Source of the DNA: Lasioglossum baleicum
Lineage: Eukaryota; Arthropoda; Insecta; Hymenoptera; Halictidae
Assembly (NCBI RefSeq): GCF_051020765.1
Contig: NC_134940.1
Coordinates: 14,707,712-14,771,711, forward strand
Length of the DNA: 64,000 bases
Reading direction: 5' to 3'
Both the position numbers and the translations under genes were made by a program. Under the pieces are notes generated by a model. It had not been told where the DNA came from. It did not search any database and saw only the letters and a program-made list of their open reading frames with translations. Below, piece by piece: positions 21,546 through 33,431 of the stretch (position 1 is the stretch's first letter; the number at the start of each line of letters is the position of its first letter).

Positions 21546-22540
21546 AGCTTCTATTAATTACCAATGTTTAGAACAAGTATAGAATAACATTAAATGAAGT
21601 TGCATATTGTCTCTTGATTCTGGTTTAAAAGTTTTTATTGTTAATGTACACTAGTACGTCAGCCTTTCGTCCGCAGCCATAAACAGTTATGTCTGCTACC
21701 GAAGTAAATACTAACTTGTTGAAAGTATACATTAGGATCGAATTTAGTATATTGATGATGACCTCAGTAAATAGGTTCCATTCCAGTTATAACATATGTA
21801 TACATGGTGTTCCGTTTAACATGGATTCGGCAATATCTTGGTTACCTATCCCGAACGAAAAACAACTTAGAAAAAATGACAAACCATTGCAATATGCCAT
21901 ATTCTAAACCTGGTATAAAATTACTTTTACGCCATACCGCAACGCGGTAAAAGCTCTGAAGATAATAAAGAAGAGCTTTTGTTCTGGCGACCATTGGGAC
22001 GATTCTCCTATTTCCAGCAGTCCGCAGGTGTGGATAGGTTGAAAACCGCTGATTTAGCCGAGCCAATACATCGACGAGACGAAAAACTGTTTCGATATAT
22101 GGTCCGGCATGAAAATTACGCGGGGCACCGATCGAGAGATAGAGAGACCTCGATTGAGTTGTACAGAAAGTTTTTCGACTCATTGTGTATCTCTCGAGCC
22201 GCGAGAAGATGCGCATTGCGCGGCGCGGGAACGATTTATTGTAATAAATGATCGTGGCCGGTCGCTTTTTGTTGAAGCGAAACAAGGCGCTATTGGTTTC
22301 ACGACTGAAAATAATGGTGGCCGGCTCGAGTTAGTCGGCGTGGTACTGTGGTTGCGCGTTATTGAGAGCGCAGCACTGATTCTGATTGCTATGCAGGTGC
22401 ATCGACCTGCTCGACGATTGATTTCGCACTTGCTTTGACACGGCACGCTTTCATGATTTGCTACGGTCTAATCTAATGAATTATGACGCCGATGCGCCAT
22501 TAATCAGCCTGTACTAGACTTTTCCCAACGCTGCACAGCT
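21546..22540. other. No gene recognised; two-strand open region
   Basis: Overlapping open frames on both strands at 21842-22446 (147 codons on minus, 109 on plus) carry no recognisable domain. The region is GC-richer than the background, which lowers stop density and can explain such frames. Confidence 0.35.
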
Positions 22541-22542
22541 TC

Positions 22543-22549
<7 letters not shown>

Positions 22550-22574
<25 letters not shown>
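22550..22574. repeat. CT microsatellite
   Basis: Uninterrupted CT dinucleotide tract of about 25 bp, preceded by an imperfect pyrimidine run. Confidence 0.95.
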
Positions 22575-22984
22575 TGCTCTATCTCCCTCGCTCTGCCCGA
22601 TTAACATGTTTCACCGGAACACAATGCTATATCTTTTCGTTCGAATCGATATGGTTGCGCGCCGCACCCGCTCTCATTACCGTTCGACTGCCAAATCAAT
22701 TTGTTTTACGGATTTCCGGGGCAAACTATATTTTCGCGATTCGTTTCTAACGCAAGCGATCGCTTAATTAATTAACACGTTCACTGTCTCGCTGCTCACA
22801 TGTGGACGATACAATTCTTTGCATATCCTTGAAAATTAATTCGATTCGTAATATGTACTGTTGCGTATTCACCGAACTCCTTTTCTTTTTTTCGGAAAAT
22901 CTCGATAGACACTTGTGCCAGTTGCCAGATTCAGACCATAATGATTTTTACACCAATCTAATAGATAAACGCGTTTAAAAAAAA

Positions 22985-23245
22985 TAATAGTTAAATAAAT
23001 AAACTTAGTAAATAAGTAGACGAACGAAATTCGCAACGGTCTAGCAGCACTGTATTTTACAACAGTTTTTCTTGAAACAGAAAAGATGTAGTACTCATTG
23101 TATACAGTTTCTTTAAATAGATAAACTTCATAAATAAATAGACGAACAAAATTCGCTACGGTCTAGCAGCACTGTATTTTACACAACAGTTTTCCTTGAA
23201 ACAGAAAAGATAGTAGTACTCACTGTACGAACAGTTTCTTTAAAA
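22985..23245 (+). repeat. Two-copy tandem duplication, about 120 bp
   Basis: Adjacent copies share GGTCTAGCAGCACTGTATTT, CTTGAAACAGAAAAGAT and ACAGTTTCTTTAAA. The second copy starts near 23112. Differences are few, so the duplication is fairly young. It lies just upstream of the candidate exon at 23303. Confidence 0.85.
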
Positions 23246-23302
23246 AATTGATCACGCTAATGTTTCTTTCCAATTCGCTAATATTCATGTTTTGTGTTTC
23301 AG

Positions 23303-23369
23303 GTACGTTCTATTTTTCATTACGGATCACCATGCCGAGGTGTTTCGAAACAGGCCTGATACGCAGGAG
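23303..23369 (+). CDS. Candidate internal exon, unknown protein
   Basis: A 67-bp interval between an acceptor-like TTTTGTGTTTCAG and a donor-like GAG|GTATGT. Read from its second base it is fully open for 22 codons: YVLFFITDHHAEVFRNRPDT then QE, which looks protein-like. The next frame is also open and contains ATG in a CACC context (MPRCFETGLIRR), so the frame is uncertain. I do not recognise the protein. No neighbouring exon was found on this strand, as expected if introns are long. Chance occurrence is possible. Confidence 0.35.
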
Positions 23370-23489
23370 GTATGTAATGCAATAACAATACCATGTCGTC
23401 AGTACCAAAATTGTCTGCATTAAGGTGGAAGCATAGTCACGTGACTTTCGTGTAGGGAATTTTGCAAGGAAATAGAATCTGACTAGATT

Positions 23490-23955
23490 TTTGGGCGTGG
23501 TTTTTAAAACGTTTTTTTAAATATATATTTTTATTTTCTACTCTTTAGTCTGTTTTAAATGGAACATAAGATATAGTAATACTGCTATGAAATAGTAAGA
23601 TATAGAAACGCAAGAGATGGAAATACGCGAGATAGAATGAGGGGATGACTCCGAGAGACGACGTCTCTTGATGGAGTCCGAAATTGTCCGAAATGGAACT
23701 GAATGAACGGAACACCACAACCATACTGAGCTCCTTCGGTGCGAAGTGGGTCAGTGGAGTGGGAACGCGTAGTGGAGTAGGGAGCGCTGGCGCGTGGAGT
23801 GGGGATCGCTGAACGCGATGATGTATTACCGAGCGTCGCGGGACGAGGTGTGACGGTTAATATTAAAATTCTTTTTTCTCCTGAACGCACAGTTTCCTTT
23901 TTAAGTTTCTTTTTTAATATTGCATTGTCATCCAGTTGTGAGCTATTACAAGATT
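23490..23955 (-). repeat. Dispersed repeat, inverted partner of 49495-49840
   Basis: Reverse-complement match to 49495-49840 in ordered blocks: GGCGTGGTTTTTAAAA, GAGACGACGTCTCTTGATGG, GAACTGAATGAACGGAACAC, GGATCGCTGAACGCGAT and GCATTGTCATCCAGTT. The centre carries a degenerate minisatellite of GGAGTGGG-like units. ORFs here are artefacts of GC content. Superfamily unknown. Confidence 0.75.
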
Positions 23956-25714
23956 TGACGCACACAACAACAACAATAACAACAACGACAACTCGGCAAG
24001 CTAATATAAGCGTGGTGAAAAGGTATTCTAGGGATCACGCTTAAGTGAGACACCCTGTAAACTTTTGGGTTTTACAATTGTTTCGGAAAGTGTGGGCTTA
24101 GACAACATTGCAAACACAGGGTAAAATAGTAGACACTAAACGAATGGAACTGCGCGTGTGGGTGCGTGCGTCTGGTCGGACAGACTTAGCGCGCTATATC
24201 CACGGATGATCCAGATTGAATCCGAATCGAATCCAATGAAACTCGGTCGAAGCTCGGTGGCGATTATTTTAAGAAGAATCATTTTCGGCGATTATTTATG
24301 GAAGTCACGCTCTTACCGCGGGGCACACGTGCGCATATGAAAATTGTCAGAACGTGATGGTGTGCTGGCACGTTCGACCATCCGCCCACGGAAGCGGCGG
24401 TATTATTGTCCATTAACCATTCTTCTACTGGAAATCTGTAGAAATGGCCGGCGCTCGGTTAATATTCGACGCGGTTGCGTATGACCGAGAATTCGGAGAG
24501 CTTCTCTGCAGGACCACGTCGAACATCGCTGGTTCTTTCCATGTATCGGGTGTTCCGGAACTATCGAGCACGTTCAACTACTTTATCGAAGCATCGAGAT
24601 TCCGCTCGGAGATTCGTTTTATCGCTGGAACTCGTCGAAAATCTAATTAATTCCTCTGCGCTGCGCGGAAACGCTTGCGCAAAAAGATATTCTCTTCGCA
24701 CTTGAATTCGACCAGTCTCGTGTCTTTTTGTTTAAATTCGAATTAAATTCCCCGGTGAGAGAGTTACAAAGTCTGACAATCGTGTTTCTATTCCTTTCGC
24801 CAGCTCTTGGAGTATCCTTGAAACAAGAATTTATAGGGCAACAAAGGCAATTCTGTTTTACTCGTAATTTTATCTGTTAAATGGGTTACAGCAGAATTAT
24901 AGAGAAAATGATTTTATCCAGAAGAATGGATCAATTTTCACCTGGAGAAACGAATATTCATTTCAGCATAAAATTGTATTACGAATATCTCGTTTAATAA
25001 TTATATATTATTTTAACGAGGCTGAACATATATAAATCTTCATTTGTAAAAATGAATATTATATCAGAAACTCTAAATAAAGGTACTGACGGAAGATCGA
25101 ATATTGATATTTGATGCACGAAGCTTTTCGGTGCTGTCGCTGTACCTTCCATTGTGTTTCTGGTGACACGGAGTTTCTTTCTATCAGCGCGGTTTGTTCG
25201 TTCGATTTTCAAAAAGTGGACGTTTGTATTTCGCGAAAGCGACAAACCGTTTTGAGACGGAGGTCATAAATTTCAAAGCCCGGAAATAAACGCGGAAAAG
25301 AAGATTTAGGAGCGCCGGAAATGAGTATAAACGAGTTCCCATGAAGCCTCATTCGAAACGAGGAAAAATGGTTTAAGCGAAAACGTTACTCTCCAGATTA
25401 ATTCCGAATTGCACCGTCGACGATGGATCGCGAACAGGCAAATATCAGTGTGTATTTGAACAGGTCGGAAAAGGGTTTCACGAAATTCGCTTAATATTAA
25501 ACGCATTCGTTACTGTCGTCTCATGTACTGTATCGCTCTGAATTATTATTCGAACGACTTTAATCATATAAAACAATTTCATATCGATGTTTTCTTGCTT
25601 TTTATTGAAGAGTGAGCAAAACTATTTAATATACTACTCTGAAACTATTTAATACAAGTGTTCAACAATGTTTTCGACCCACTTACATCTCGTAAATATG
25701 AACAAAACATTATA
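23956..25714. other. No gene seen; AAC-rich microsatellite at start
   Basis: An imperfect ACA/AAC tract spans about 23961-23992, followed by ACACCCTGTA near 24050. The rest (24150-24720 GC-richer, 25000-25500 mixed) has short frames without domains. No repeat family recognised. Confidence 0.4.
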
Positions 25715-26354
25715 CAGTGACTCCCACTAATATTCGGACACTCTTAAATACACCATAACTTTTTTAATATTGGAATATACGATTTGATATTTTTGGCGAA
25801 GTTAGGACAATTGGTTTGCTACAGAACGTGACAAAAATTTTTGAAAAAAATTGAAAGTTGTCGGAGAATTGCAGAGAAAATACTAAAAGTTGTATTTTTC
25901 AACTTTTTTATGTGGGCTTATATGGAAAATTTAGAAGACACGTTTCGTAGATCTGTATCAATTAAACATATTCTGAAAATTTTATCAAAATCGGTCGACG
26001 TGCAACTGCACAACTGCAATACTTCTAAGGATTCCTACATCTTTCAATGCCTGTCGTTTTTTCCCGCATCAACCGATTTCTATGAAACTTTCGCAGTGCG
26101 TATAATTGATACAGATCTACAAAACGTATTTTTTAAAATTTCAATATAGGCCCGTATAAAAAAGTTGTAAAATGCAACTTTTCGTATTTTCTCTACAATT
26201 CCGACCAAATGTAATTTCTGAAAAAATTTCTTTTCACATCCTGTAGTAAACTAGTTGCTTTAGCTTCCCCCCAAAAAAGTTCAAATCGCATAGTTCAATA
26301 TTAAAAAAGGTTGTGGTGTTTTTTAGAGTGTCCGAATATTAGTGGGAGTCACTG
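25715..26354. mobile_element. Fold-back Tc1/mariner-like element
   Basis: A 640-bp element of two inverted arms. Starts CAGTGACTCCCACTAATATT and ends AATATTAGTGGGAGTCACTG. Left flank is TA; the right is TG, a likely mutated TA. Inner pairs include GAGAAAATACTAAAAGTTG with CAACTTTTCGTATTTTCTC, and GATCTGTATCAATTA with TAATTGATACAGATC. The centre between about 25995 and 26070 is unpaired. No transposase frame. A partial second copy is at 62245-62658. Confidence 0.85.
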
Positions 26355-27875
26355 TGCATGTAACACATCACCGTAAACATTGCAAACAATGCATTCTTTG
26401 GGCATATTCCATTTTTAAAAATTGGCTGAAACTTTGGACATTCTTATTTTTATAAAGCGATATGAAACAGTCAATTTTTACAACGCGTTTACAATTTTAT
26501 ATTTGCCCGATATCGTTCTTCCAACAGAACCGGTACGGAAATTCAACGATTAATTTCTGCGTCGAATTAATTCTCCGCCCTTCTATTAATTTGACACGGA
26601 GGGACAAATTGAGCGGAGAAAATACGGGCGGATGGGGGCGTGCAGTAATATCCTCTAATTCCGTCGAAATTTTACGATTCGTCAGTGAGCGCGTTGAAGC
26701 GCTAACGATTCCCATTTTTCCAAGAACAAAGTGCCCTAGTTGCACTTTATATGAGTCGTAAGAAGTGCCGGGGACTAAATCCTAGTGACATTAAGAGGCT
26801 TTGTAATCAAGCGAGTTACGATGCCCACATACCTTCTCCGGATGAAAGGAGAATCAAGCGAACGTGAGAAAAAGAGGAACCTGCGGGGGAACGTAGGGGG
26901 ACACGGAGCGGGGTGGGGCGGGGAGGAGGTAGAGAGAAGGGGAGGTACAAGCGAGAAAAGAGAGAAGTCATAACTGGAGAGCGGCACAGTTATCGTATAT
27001 GGGTACAGATCTCGGTTCTAATAACCGCATGTACAGCTACGTACGTTCTACATAGGCTATCACGTACAGATGAGATCCTACTTACCCCCCCCCCCCCGGC
27101 TGTAACGCTTTAAGATACATACATACATACGTACGTACGTCGCCCTAGCGCGCTCCGGCCGTGTGTCACTGATGATGATGTTGATGAACGGCTACGACTG
27201 TAATTTCTGCGGTAACGCCCCATTGCCTTGCAATTACTCGCGCGAAATGAAGCGGTCAGTTTATGTGTTCGTGCGGCGTCCACGGTGGTGCTTAGCGGAA
27301 TTAAAGACGCGCCGGAATCAATTGCGAGCCGCCGCGTTTTCTGCGAAGTTTACGGATTTCTGCCTCAGCAAATACCGCCCCCCCCAGTCTGCTGCTTCTT
27401 TTTAATTCGATCCGTATGTGCCTTCTTCTTCCCTTTTTGAAGTGAAACTTCTTTGCTGAGTGGGCTACAACTTTCTAGCGTTACGGAAGTGACGAAATTT
27501 CGCGAATAACCTCGAATAGCTTGACAAGTAACATTTTCGTAATTAATTCACTAACTTTAAAGACTCCATTGGTGAACTTTTAAGATTGTAGAATGTAGAC
27601 TATGTCCCCGAGGTGGTCCGGTGAAAAAAACATTTTGCATTTTTTTATTCCGTACGATTTTATTTGCGAAAAATGAATTAATTCATGTATGTTCACCGAT
27701 TACTCCGAGATGGATGGACCAATCAGGACGTAACCTTCTACATTTTCCCTTGAAAACAAATTTTACATTTTTTAATTCTTTGCGGTTTTCATTGCAAATA
27801 ATCAATAAGACCGAAAAACCATCCTTCGGTGTTCTACAAATTCTACTCGTTCCGCTAAAAAGTGTGAAATAATTT
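26355..27875. other. No gene seen; homopolymer and ACAT/ACGT repeats
   Basis: Contains a C tract at about 27085-27097, an ATAC/GTAC tetranucleotide run near 27115-27140, and a purine-rich stretch at 26860-26970. Reading frames are short and featureless. Confidence 0.45.
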
Positions 27876-28167
27876 CCATTTAATTTATGTGAATACACAC
27901 GAACTTGAATACCATACAATTTTTTTCGGAGGCGGCGCATAATTGCAAATTTTCGACACTGGAAATTACGGAAATCCTTAAATTCTTCTACATATGCTTT
28001 CACATATTAATGCATCTTCTCTTCCCACCTACTGATTTCCAAGTCCATCGTATTCCAATGGAATCATAATCAGCAACATCTGTCATTTGGAAAATTTTCA
28101 ATTTTGCGCCGCCTCCGAAAAGATTGTATTGTATTTAAGTTCGTATGTATTCGCATAAATTAAATGG
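27876..28167. mobile_element. Hairpin element, unknown superfamily
   Basis: Inverted arms of about 70-75 bp: CCATTTAATTTATGTGAATA at the left, TATTCGCATAAATTAAATGG at the right, with inner pair TTCGGAGGCGGCGCA and TGCGCCGCCTCCGAA. The loop is about 140 bp. Flanks TAATTT and TAATTC are suggestive of a short duplication but not decisive. Confidence 0.7.
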
Positions 28168-30461
28168 TAATTCTGTTATACTTTGTATGTAGTACGTTTT
28201 TTCGGAGTCGGATTAATTTTTTTTTATAAATTTCTTTTCAGAGTCATGCTCGGTCGACAGCTCGAAAAAATTAGACTTTCGCGATTTTTTTGGTTAAATT
28301 TATGTCCCTTTGAATAGTCTGAAGATGAGAAAGAGTCCATCAGTTTTTAAATACTTAAAATTATATGTTTTAATTAAAAAAACAAATTTGTATCTATTGT
28401 ATGGTTACATTTACATTAGTGCTTAAATCGTTTGCAAAAGATCAGAGTTTTATTTCAGTCTGAAAAAGGCATAACATTTATAGACAATTGCTTTTGTTTG
28501 AAATGGTTGCAAAGTAAGAGGAATTTAACAATATTTCTACTATATAAAATCATGTTTTCCTAATAGTATCTGCGGAAAAGCTGAGCTAGATATCTCGAAC
28601 AAGTGGCAGCCATTTTTGCGAAAGATTATATTCACTGTTAATAATTAGCACGTTGAATGCCGTGAGAATTTCATGTGCTTCACACAGTTTCACCTATTTC
28701 ATTCACAAAAGCCAGCCGCGCTCTTAATAACAATTGTCAGGTGTTTAATAATGAAGCTTCCACCTTACGCTATAATTTCGTTTCAGTATTAATAAATTGA
28801 TATTCAGTGGCATTAATTTTACGAGCATTTTATGTCACCGGCGACCCACGTGATATTCAACGTGCTCGAATAATAATTTTCTTATTGGAAAATATTTACC
28901 AAAGTGAGAAATTAACCTGCGGTAAAATTCAAATTGGAAACTTCACAGAAAAAACTTGCGACTTTTTCCCCGTGAAATGAAACGAGCTAAAAAACTCGAG
29001 CTCTCGATTGCTCGTCGATTTTTATCTGTGAAATAAGTCCGCGAAGTTTGAAGTAAATCGATCCAGCGGTTTTTGAGGTACGGTTTTTGGAAATGGGATT
29101 TCGAGAAATACGAGCTCAAAGTGCTGTGAGACGTGCTTTCTCGGACATACTTTAAACGTTTGTAACTTCGTCGGTTTCATTCGGTTGAAACTTCTGAGAA
29201 TTATTACAGATCAAGAAAATGTCAAAACTTGGCGCAGCTTCTTTAGTTTATTGTTTCTAATAAACACATAAATTTCGAACTTCGTGGCCAAGTCTCTCTG
29301 TTTGTTGGAGAACACAGACACATTTATTGTGCTTAAAAACAGGCGAATAAATTTACAGCATGGTATTACACGGTACATGATTGTAAGATGTTATCGCGTA
29401 CGAGTTTTTTCCTGTTAATTAACGAAAAGTCCTAATAGAATTCGGTCTTCCACAATATCCATTGTGTCCCATTGTTTGCCAAACTTTATTTGTTCATTCC
29501 GTAAAATCGGACGGAGATTTCAGCGAAATGAATTAAACCGAACAATGAAGTTCTATTCGGACATTTTCTCTGCACGTACCCGGACTTGGAAATTCCATAA
29601 TGGATTGGTCGAAATTATAATTAAGTTTCATCGAGTCGTCATTGAAATTTTAATTAAAAAGCGTTGTCCAGCAGCGAAAACATCCAGCGGAAAGGTAGCA
29701 GCTGAATCTGCGAGTGTGTAGTAACACGAAATATACGGGCAATCGCGAATCAATATTTCTGCGCTCGCTGCATTTACTTACATGAAATTATTTCGCTGGC
29801 CGATTGGAATTTTCTGTTGGCGGTAGAATTTCATTTGTACGATCCAGTCGGAGGAGAAACACTATGCATAACTGCCTCGTAAATTTAATTAGAAGTGCGC
29901 AAACATTTACCGATGCACAATAATGTTTGATGCATTACGAATTTGGATATGAATTTGTGACAACCGTTCTTATCGAACTTATTCCTCCTCCATTTTACAA
30001 CGAAGCTTTGGTACCGAGAAATATTTTGGGTTCGTAGAAAGGCAAATAAATTATATTAACAAATTCTACACTGAATAACGAGACTGAAAAATATTTGTGC
30101 AAATACATTTTTGCAGAAAACTTCAAAGAAACTGAAGTCAAATGAAATTTTCTTTTTGTTTGCTTTGAATGAATGAAAAATTTAATGAACTTGCATGAAA
30201 TATATTCTGTAATCCTTTGAAGACTCTTATATGCATGCATCTTGAACACATTTTAGTAATTGTTTAACCATAATTGTGCTTTAATGAAGCGAACAATTTC
30301 ATTGAGGTTTTTTGATAAGTGATGCGGATATTTATGTAAAATAAAAACTGTTTACCTGAATTGCGACAGGCTGGGGTGAAATAAATATTTAATTTCTTGT
30401 TGAATATGTTTAATAGATTAAAACTAATATAGTAGTACACTTAATACACTAATATAATAAT
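28168..30461. other. No gene seen
   Basis: About 2.3 kb without a supported feature. GGCAGCCATTTTTGCGAAAG near 28606 links to the duplicated unit at 1970-2280. An acceptor-like CTTTTCAG at about 28241 has no matching donor. Frames at 29464 and 29995 look random. Confidence 0.4.
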
Positions 30462-30661
30462 TAGACTGCGGATCTGTATGCAAAATAAAAAATGTTCACA
30501 TCGATTCCAATACTCAGAAGCTAAATAATAATATCCTTCTTCTTTTAATTATTTCATTAAGCTGAGACTCATACGATGGTGTTTTTAAATTTTTTAAATT
30601 GTCCACTGCTTTAAATTCTATGCACCAATTTTTGTTACAAAAGCATAAAATCCGCAGTCTA
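30462..30661. mobile_element. Family A MITE, full copy
   Basis: A 200-bp copy from TAGACTGCGGATCTGTATGC to GCATAAAATCCGCAGTCTA. Flanks ATAATAAT (30454-30461) and ATAATAAC (30662-30669) agree at 7 of 8. With the 43461 copy it is the best evidence that the family makes 8-bp duplications. Non-coding. Confidence 0.85.
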
Positions 30662-30669
30662 ATAATAAC

Positions 30670-30775
30670 AATAAAATTAATATGTATAGTTGTATACTAA
30701 AATTCTTCAAATCTTTTTACTGTCAGAAATTACATCTACCCATTTTGATCATAAATGCATAAAATCCGCAGTCTA
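30670..30775. mobile_element. Family A MITE, right half
   Basis: Ends ATAAATGCATAAAATCCGCA then GTCTA, preceded by CTACCCATTTTGATC as in the right half of the 43461 copy. The left half is missing. It lies directly beside a complete copy, so it may come from tandem insertion followed by deletion. Confidence 0.7.
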
Positions 30776-31138
30776 GTGATCACGTTGTATTGCACACCCT
30801 GTGTATGCCCTTGAAAATACTGCGCCTTCGTTTCGGGGGGAGTGTTCTCGGGCGACAATAAATAAATAGCGCGGATAATTAGGTATTCTGTTTACAGTGC
30901 TCCACCCCGTGCAAAAATATTCTAAAGGGGCGGGACGACGTGGCTGACAAATCGCAAATCAAGGTGCCCATTGTAAGCAGCCACTTTAAAAATCAGTCGC
31001 AACCGCCCATCGCGCTGTTTACGGTGTCGCAAATCCTTCTACGGGTGCTGAACCCAAAATGGGTGCGGACTTTGGTGGATTCTTCGACTGAAGCACCTTA
31101 GGATTTATGACTGAATTGAGTCATGAATCGCGCAGGGA
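30776..31138. other. No gene seen
   Basis: GC-richer, with ACACCCTGTGTATG near 30796, a variant of the recurrent terminus. No frame with recognisable content. Confidence 0.4.
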
Positions 31139-31330
31139 CAGAGTCGCCAGATTGAGATTTGTGTCCCCACTCTACCTTACTCTTCCCCTTCCACGACGCT
31201 ACTCCCCACGCTTCCGCCCGGTCACGTGACGCGTCTCGTCTCTGTCGTGCATGTGTCACGTGTCTACTCCGGTACTGGCAGAGAGGGGGTATCTTTTCTC
31301 CCCTCAATTCGTGCTCTCTCCCCTCATCTA
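31139..31330 (+). mobile_element. Family C MITE
   Basis: One of the better copies: CAGAGTCGCCAGATTGAGAT, GTGTCCCCACTCTACCTTAC, CACGACGCTACTCCCCACGC, the palindrome GTCACGTGAC (31221-31230), TACTGGCAGAGAGGGGGT and TCTCCCCTCATCTA. The right terminal repeat is lost. The 69-codon minus-strand frame here is spurious. Confidence 0.8.
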
Positions 31331-32788
31331 TGTAAATATGAATTAATTGTTTCGTAACATTTATGCCATTCTTTAAATTGTCAAGTAATCTTACAATATA
31401 TATATGTCAGTTGGAAATTTGTAGTTAAAAGTCGCAGAGTATTCGCCTAGTAATGGACACTTAAGACTTTTGAAGGATATATTGGGGCACAACAAAAATC
31501 CGTTTCAACCTTTAGGTTACGATTTTACAGTGACGAGTAATGGCGCGTAACGCCGGAAGGCTTCAAACTAGGTTGCATTCGTGACAAGTAAAATTAACAT
31601 TCAGGGGTATCAGCACGAGCTTCATGAGCCCATTCTTGGCAACTCAAGCATTGAATCCGTTCGTTATCATCGCTCTCTAAGCAAATTGCACATGAAGTCT
31701 CTTTGGCGGCGCATCCGGCGAAATGGCTTAGCATTGAATAGTTTCCAAAGGTTTGATTTATTTTCTTTATCTTTCGTGAGTCATTAATTTTAGTGAATCA
31801 CCGTTTATTCGGAGCTCCAATTTCAATATGTACTAAAAAAAGGTCACCTAAGCAGTCCTTTTTTAATCCTCATCCTCTCTGGTAAATATTAAATCATTTC
31901 TCGTCTTACATAACAAACAAATTTGTTGTTCCTTTAATATTGTGACGATGGTTTATACAGGGTGTTTTTTGCGTTTAAAGGTATCTGTAATATTTTTGAT
32001 GTGTCAAAACGAATTCATTCGTGTACGACGTGATGACCTTCGAGATCACACAAGGTCACAAATGGAAGGAATAATTCGAACCTATATTCCTGTGTAGAAC
32101 TGCCTGGTATGTTAATGCAGTAAAGTAATTATCTGCATTATTTTGTTAGAAATGAAGGTGACCTTCAATTTTTCTAATGGAATACATTTTTTTAATCATC
32201 TGGAAGATGATATTTTGGATACCTGTCAATATTCCGAACTATGCCACAATACTCTTTGTTTAACTTCATTGATTACAGAGCAGCTAGGTGGATAGTCGCT
32301 ATCTACACGTAGCTTTGGTCACACACACGCTCAACATGGACAGTCGTTGTTTACGTCCGGAATTTCGGTGGATGCTCGATCGTTTATGTAGACTTTTCGG
32401 TGTCTCCTCTCTATGCATCTACGAACATTTCATCCGTAATTATATACCCGCTTTGTAACGGCAGGTCTGGATACAAAGGTATGCAATATTCCCATATGAG
32501 TTCCATTCGGCATGTTAGCCATGCGCAATCCACCTACACTTCTTTACAAAGCGTTGCAGACTCCAGCAGCGATGTCAAACTTCCCGTAGTTTGTTGAATA
32601 CTCTGTAATAGTGGAAAACGGTGTAAAACTTGCCGTAGTTTATCTTCTACGAAGCGAGTTTCCGGTTTTCACTGATTTTTCACCGTGGCTCGCAGACTTC
32701 TCTTCGTTCGGCTGTCTCACAAATAACGCTGATCCATGGATTGCCCCTTTTTAGAGAGCTCCGATCCCATTGTTTAGATGTCGGTAAC
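31331..32788. other. No gene seen
   Basis: TATACAGGGTGTTTTTT near 31957 is a copy of the recurrent terminus with no identified partner. Otherwise unassigned non-coding sequence. Confidence 0.4.
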
Positions 32789-33233
32789 TAGACTGCGGGT
32801 GTTCTACGATTTCCAGTTTTTTTTTTTTTAAAAAAAAAGAAAGTTACAAAGCGAGACGTCTATACGGAACATAGAGTTAAAACAGTTTCGAAACATTACA
32901 AGCATTTTTGAAATTTGATTACATTGTTTACTCCATTGCAGTTTACTAACGAGTGGTGACATTTGGTTTTCATTAATATTTTCAGAAATTCGATTGAATA
33001 ATCACTTCCTACGAATAAGAGGAAATAATAAAAGTAGAATACACAAAATAAATAACAATAAATTGAAATAAATTAAATGCTCACTATTCTGAGAGTTCTT
33101 CAAATAGAATACTGTCTTAAAAAAAGTTTTCTCTAATAATTAAAATATTTTATTTTTATTAGTGCACGTACGATTTGAAATAAAATAGACTGTTTACTAT
33201 TTACTGTTTGAAATAGTGTTTTACCCAGCTCTG
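32789..33233. mobile_element. Composite of family A left end and family B right end
   Basis: TAGACTGCGGGTGTTCTACG at 32789 is a family A left end without a right partner. A T/A homopolymer palindrome follows at about 32818-32840. From about 32940 the sequence is AT-rich and ends TGAAATAGTGTTTTACCCAG then CTCTG at 33233, the family B right end. Confidence 0.5.
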
Positions 33234-33431
33234 GAAGAGAGGAGACACTTTAAGACTTGTGTCCCCACTCTACCTTCCCTTTCTACGCCGCTATTCCCCA
33301 TGCTTTCACCTGGTCACGTGACGCGGCTCGTCACTGTCGTGTATGTGTCCGATACTGTCAGAGAGGGGGTAACTTTTTCCCCTCAGTTCGAGTTCCCTCC
33401 CCTCACGTGGGGACTCTGCTGGCGACTCGTG
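33234..33431 (+). mobile_element. Family C MITE
   Basis: AGACTTGTGTCCCCACTCTA, CTACGCCGCTATTCCCCATG, the palindrome GTCACGTGAC (33313-33322), GAGAGGGGGTAACTTTTTCC, then GGGGACTCTGCTGGCGACTC, in which the right terminus appears duplicated. It abuts the family B end on its left. Confidence 0.75.

Noticed and set aside
21842..22285. 147-codon minus-strand open frame
   Set aside because: An overlapping plus-strand frame is equally open, and neither resembles a known family.
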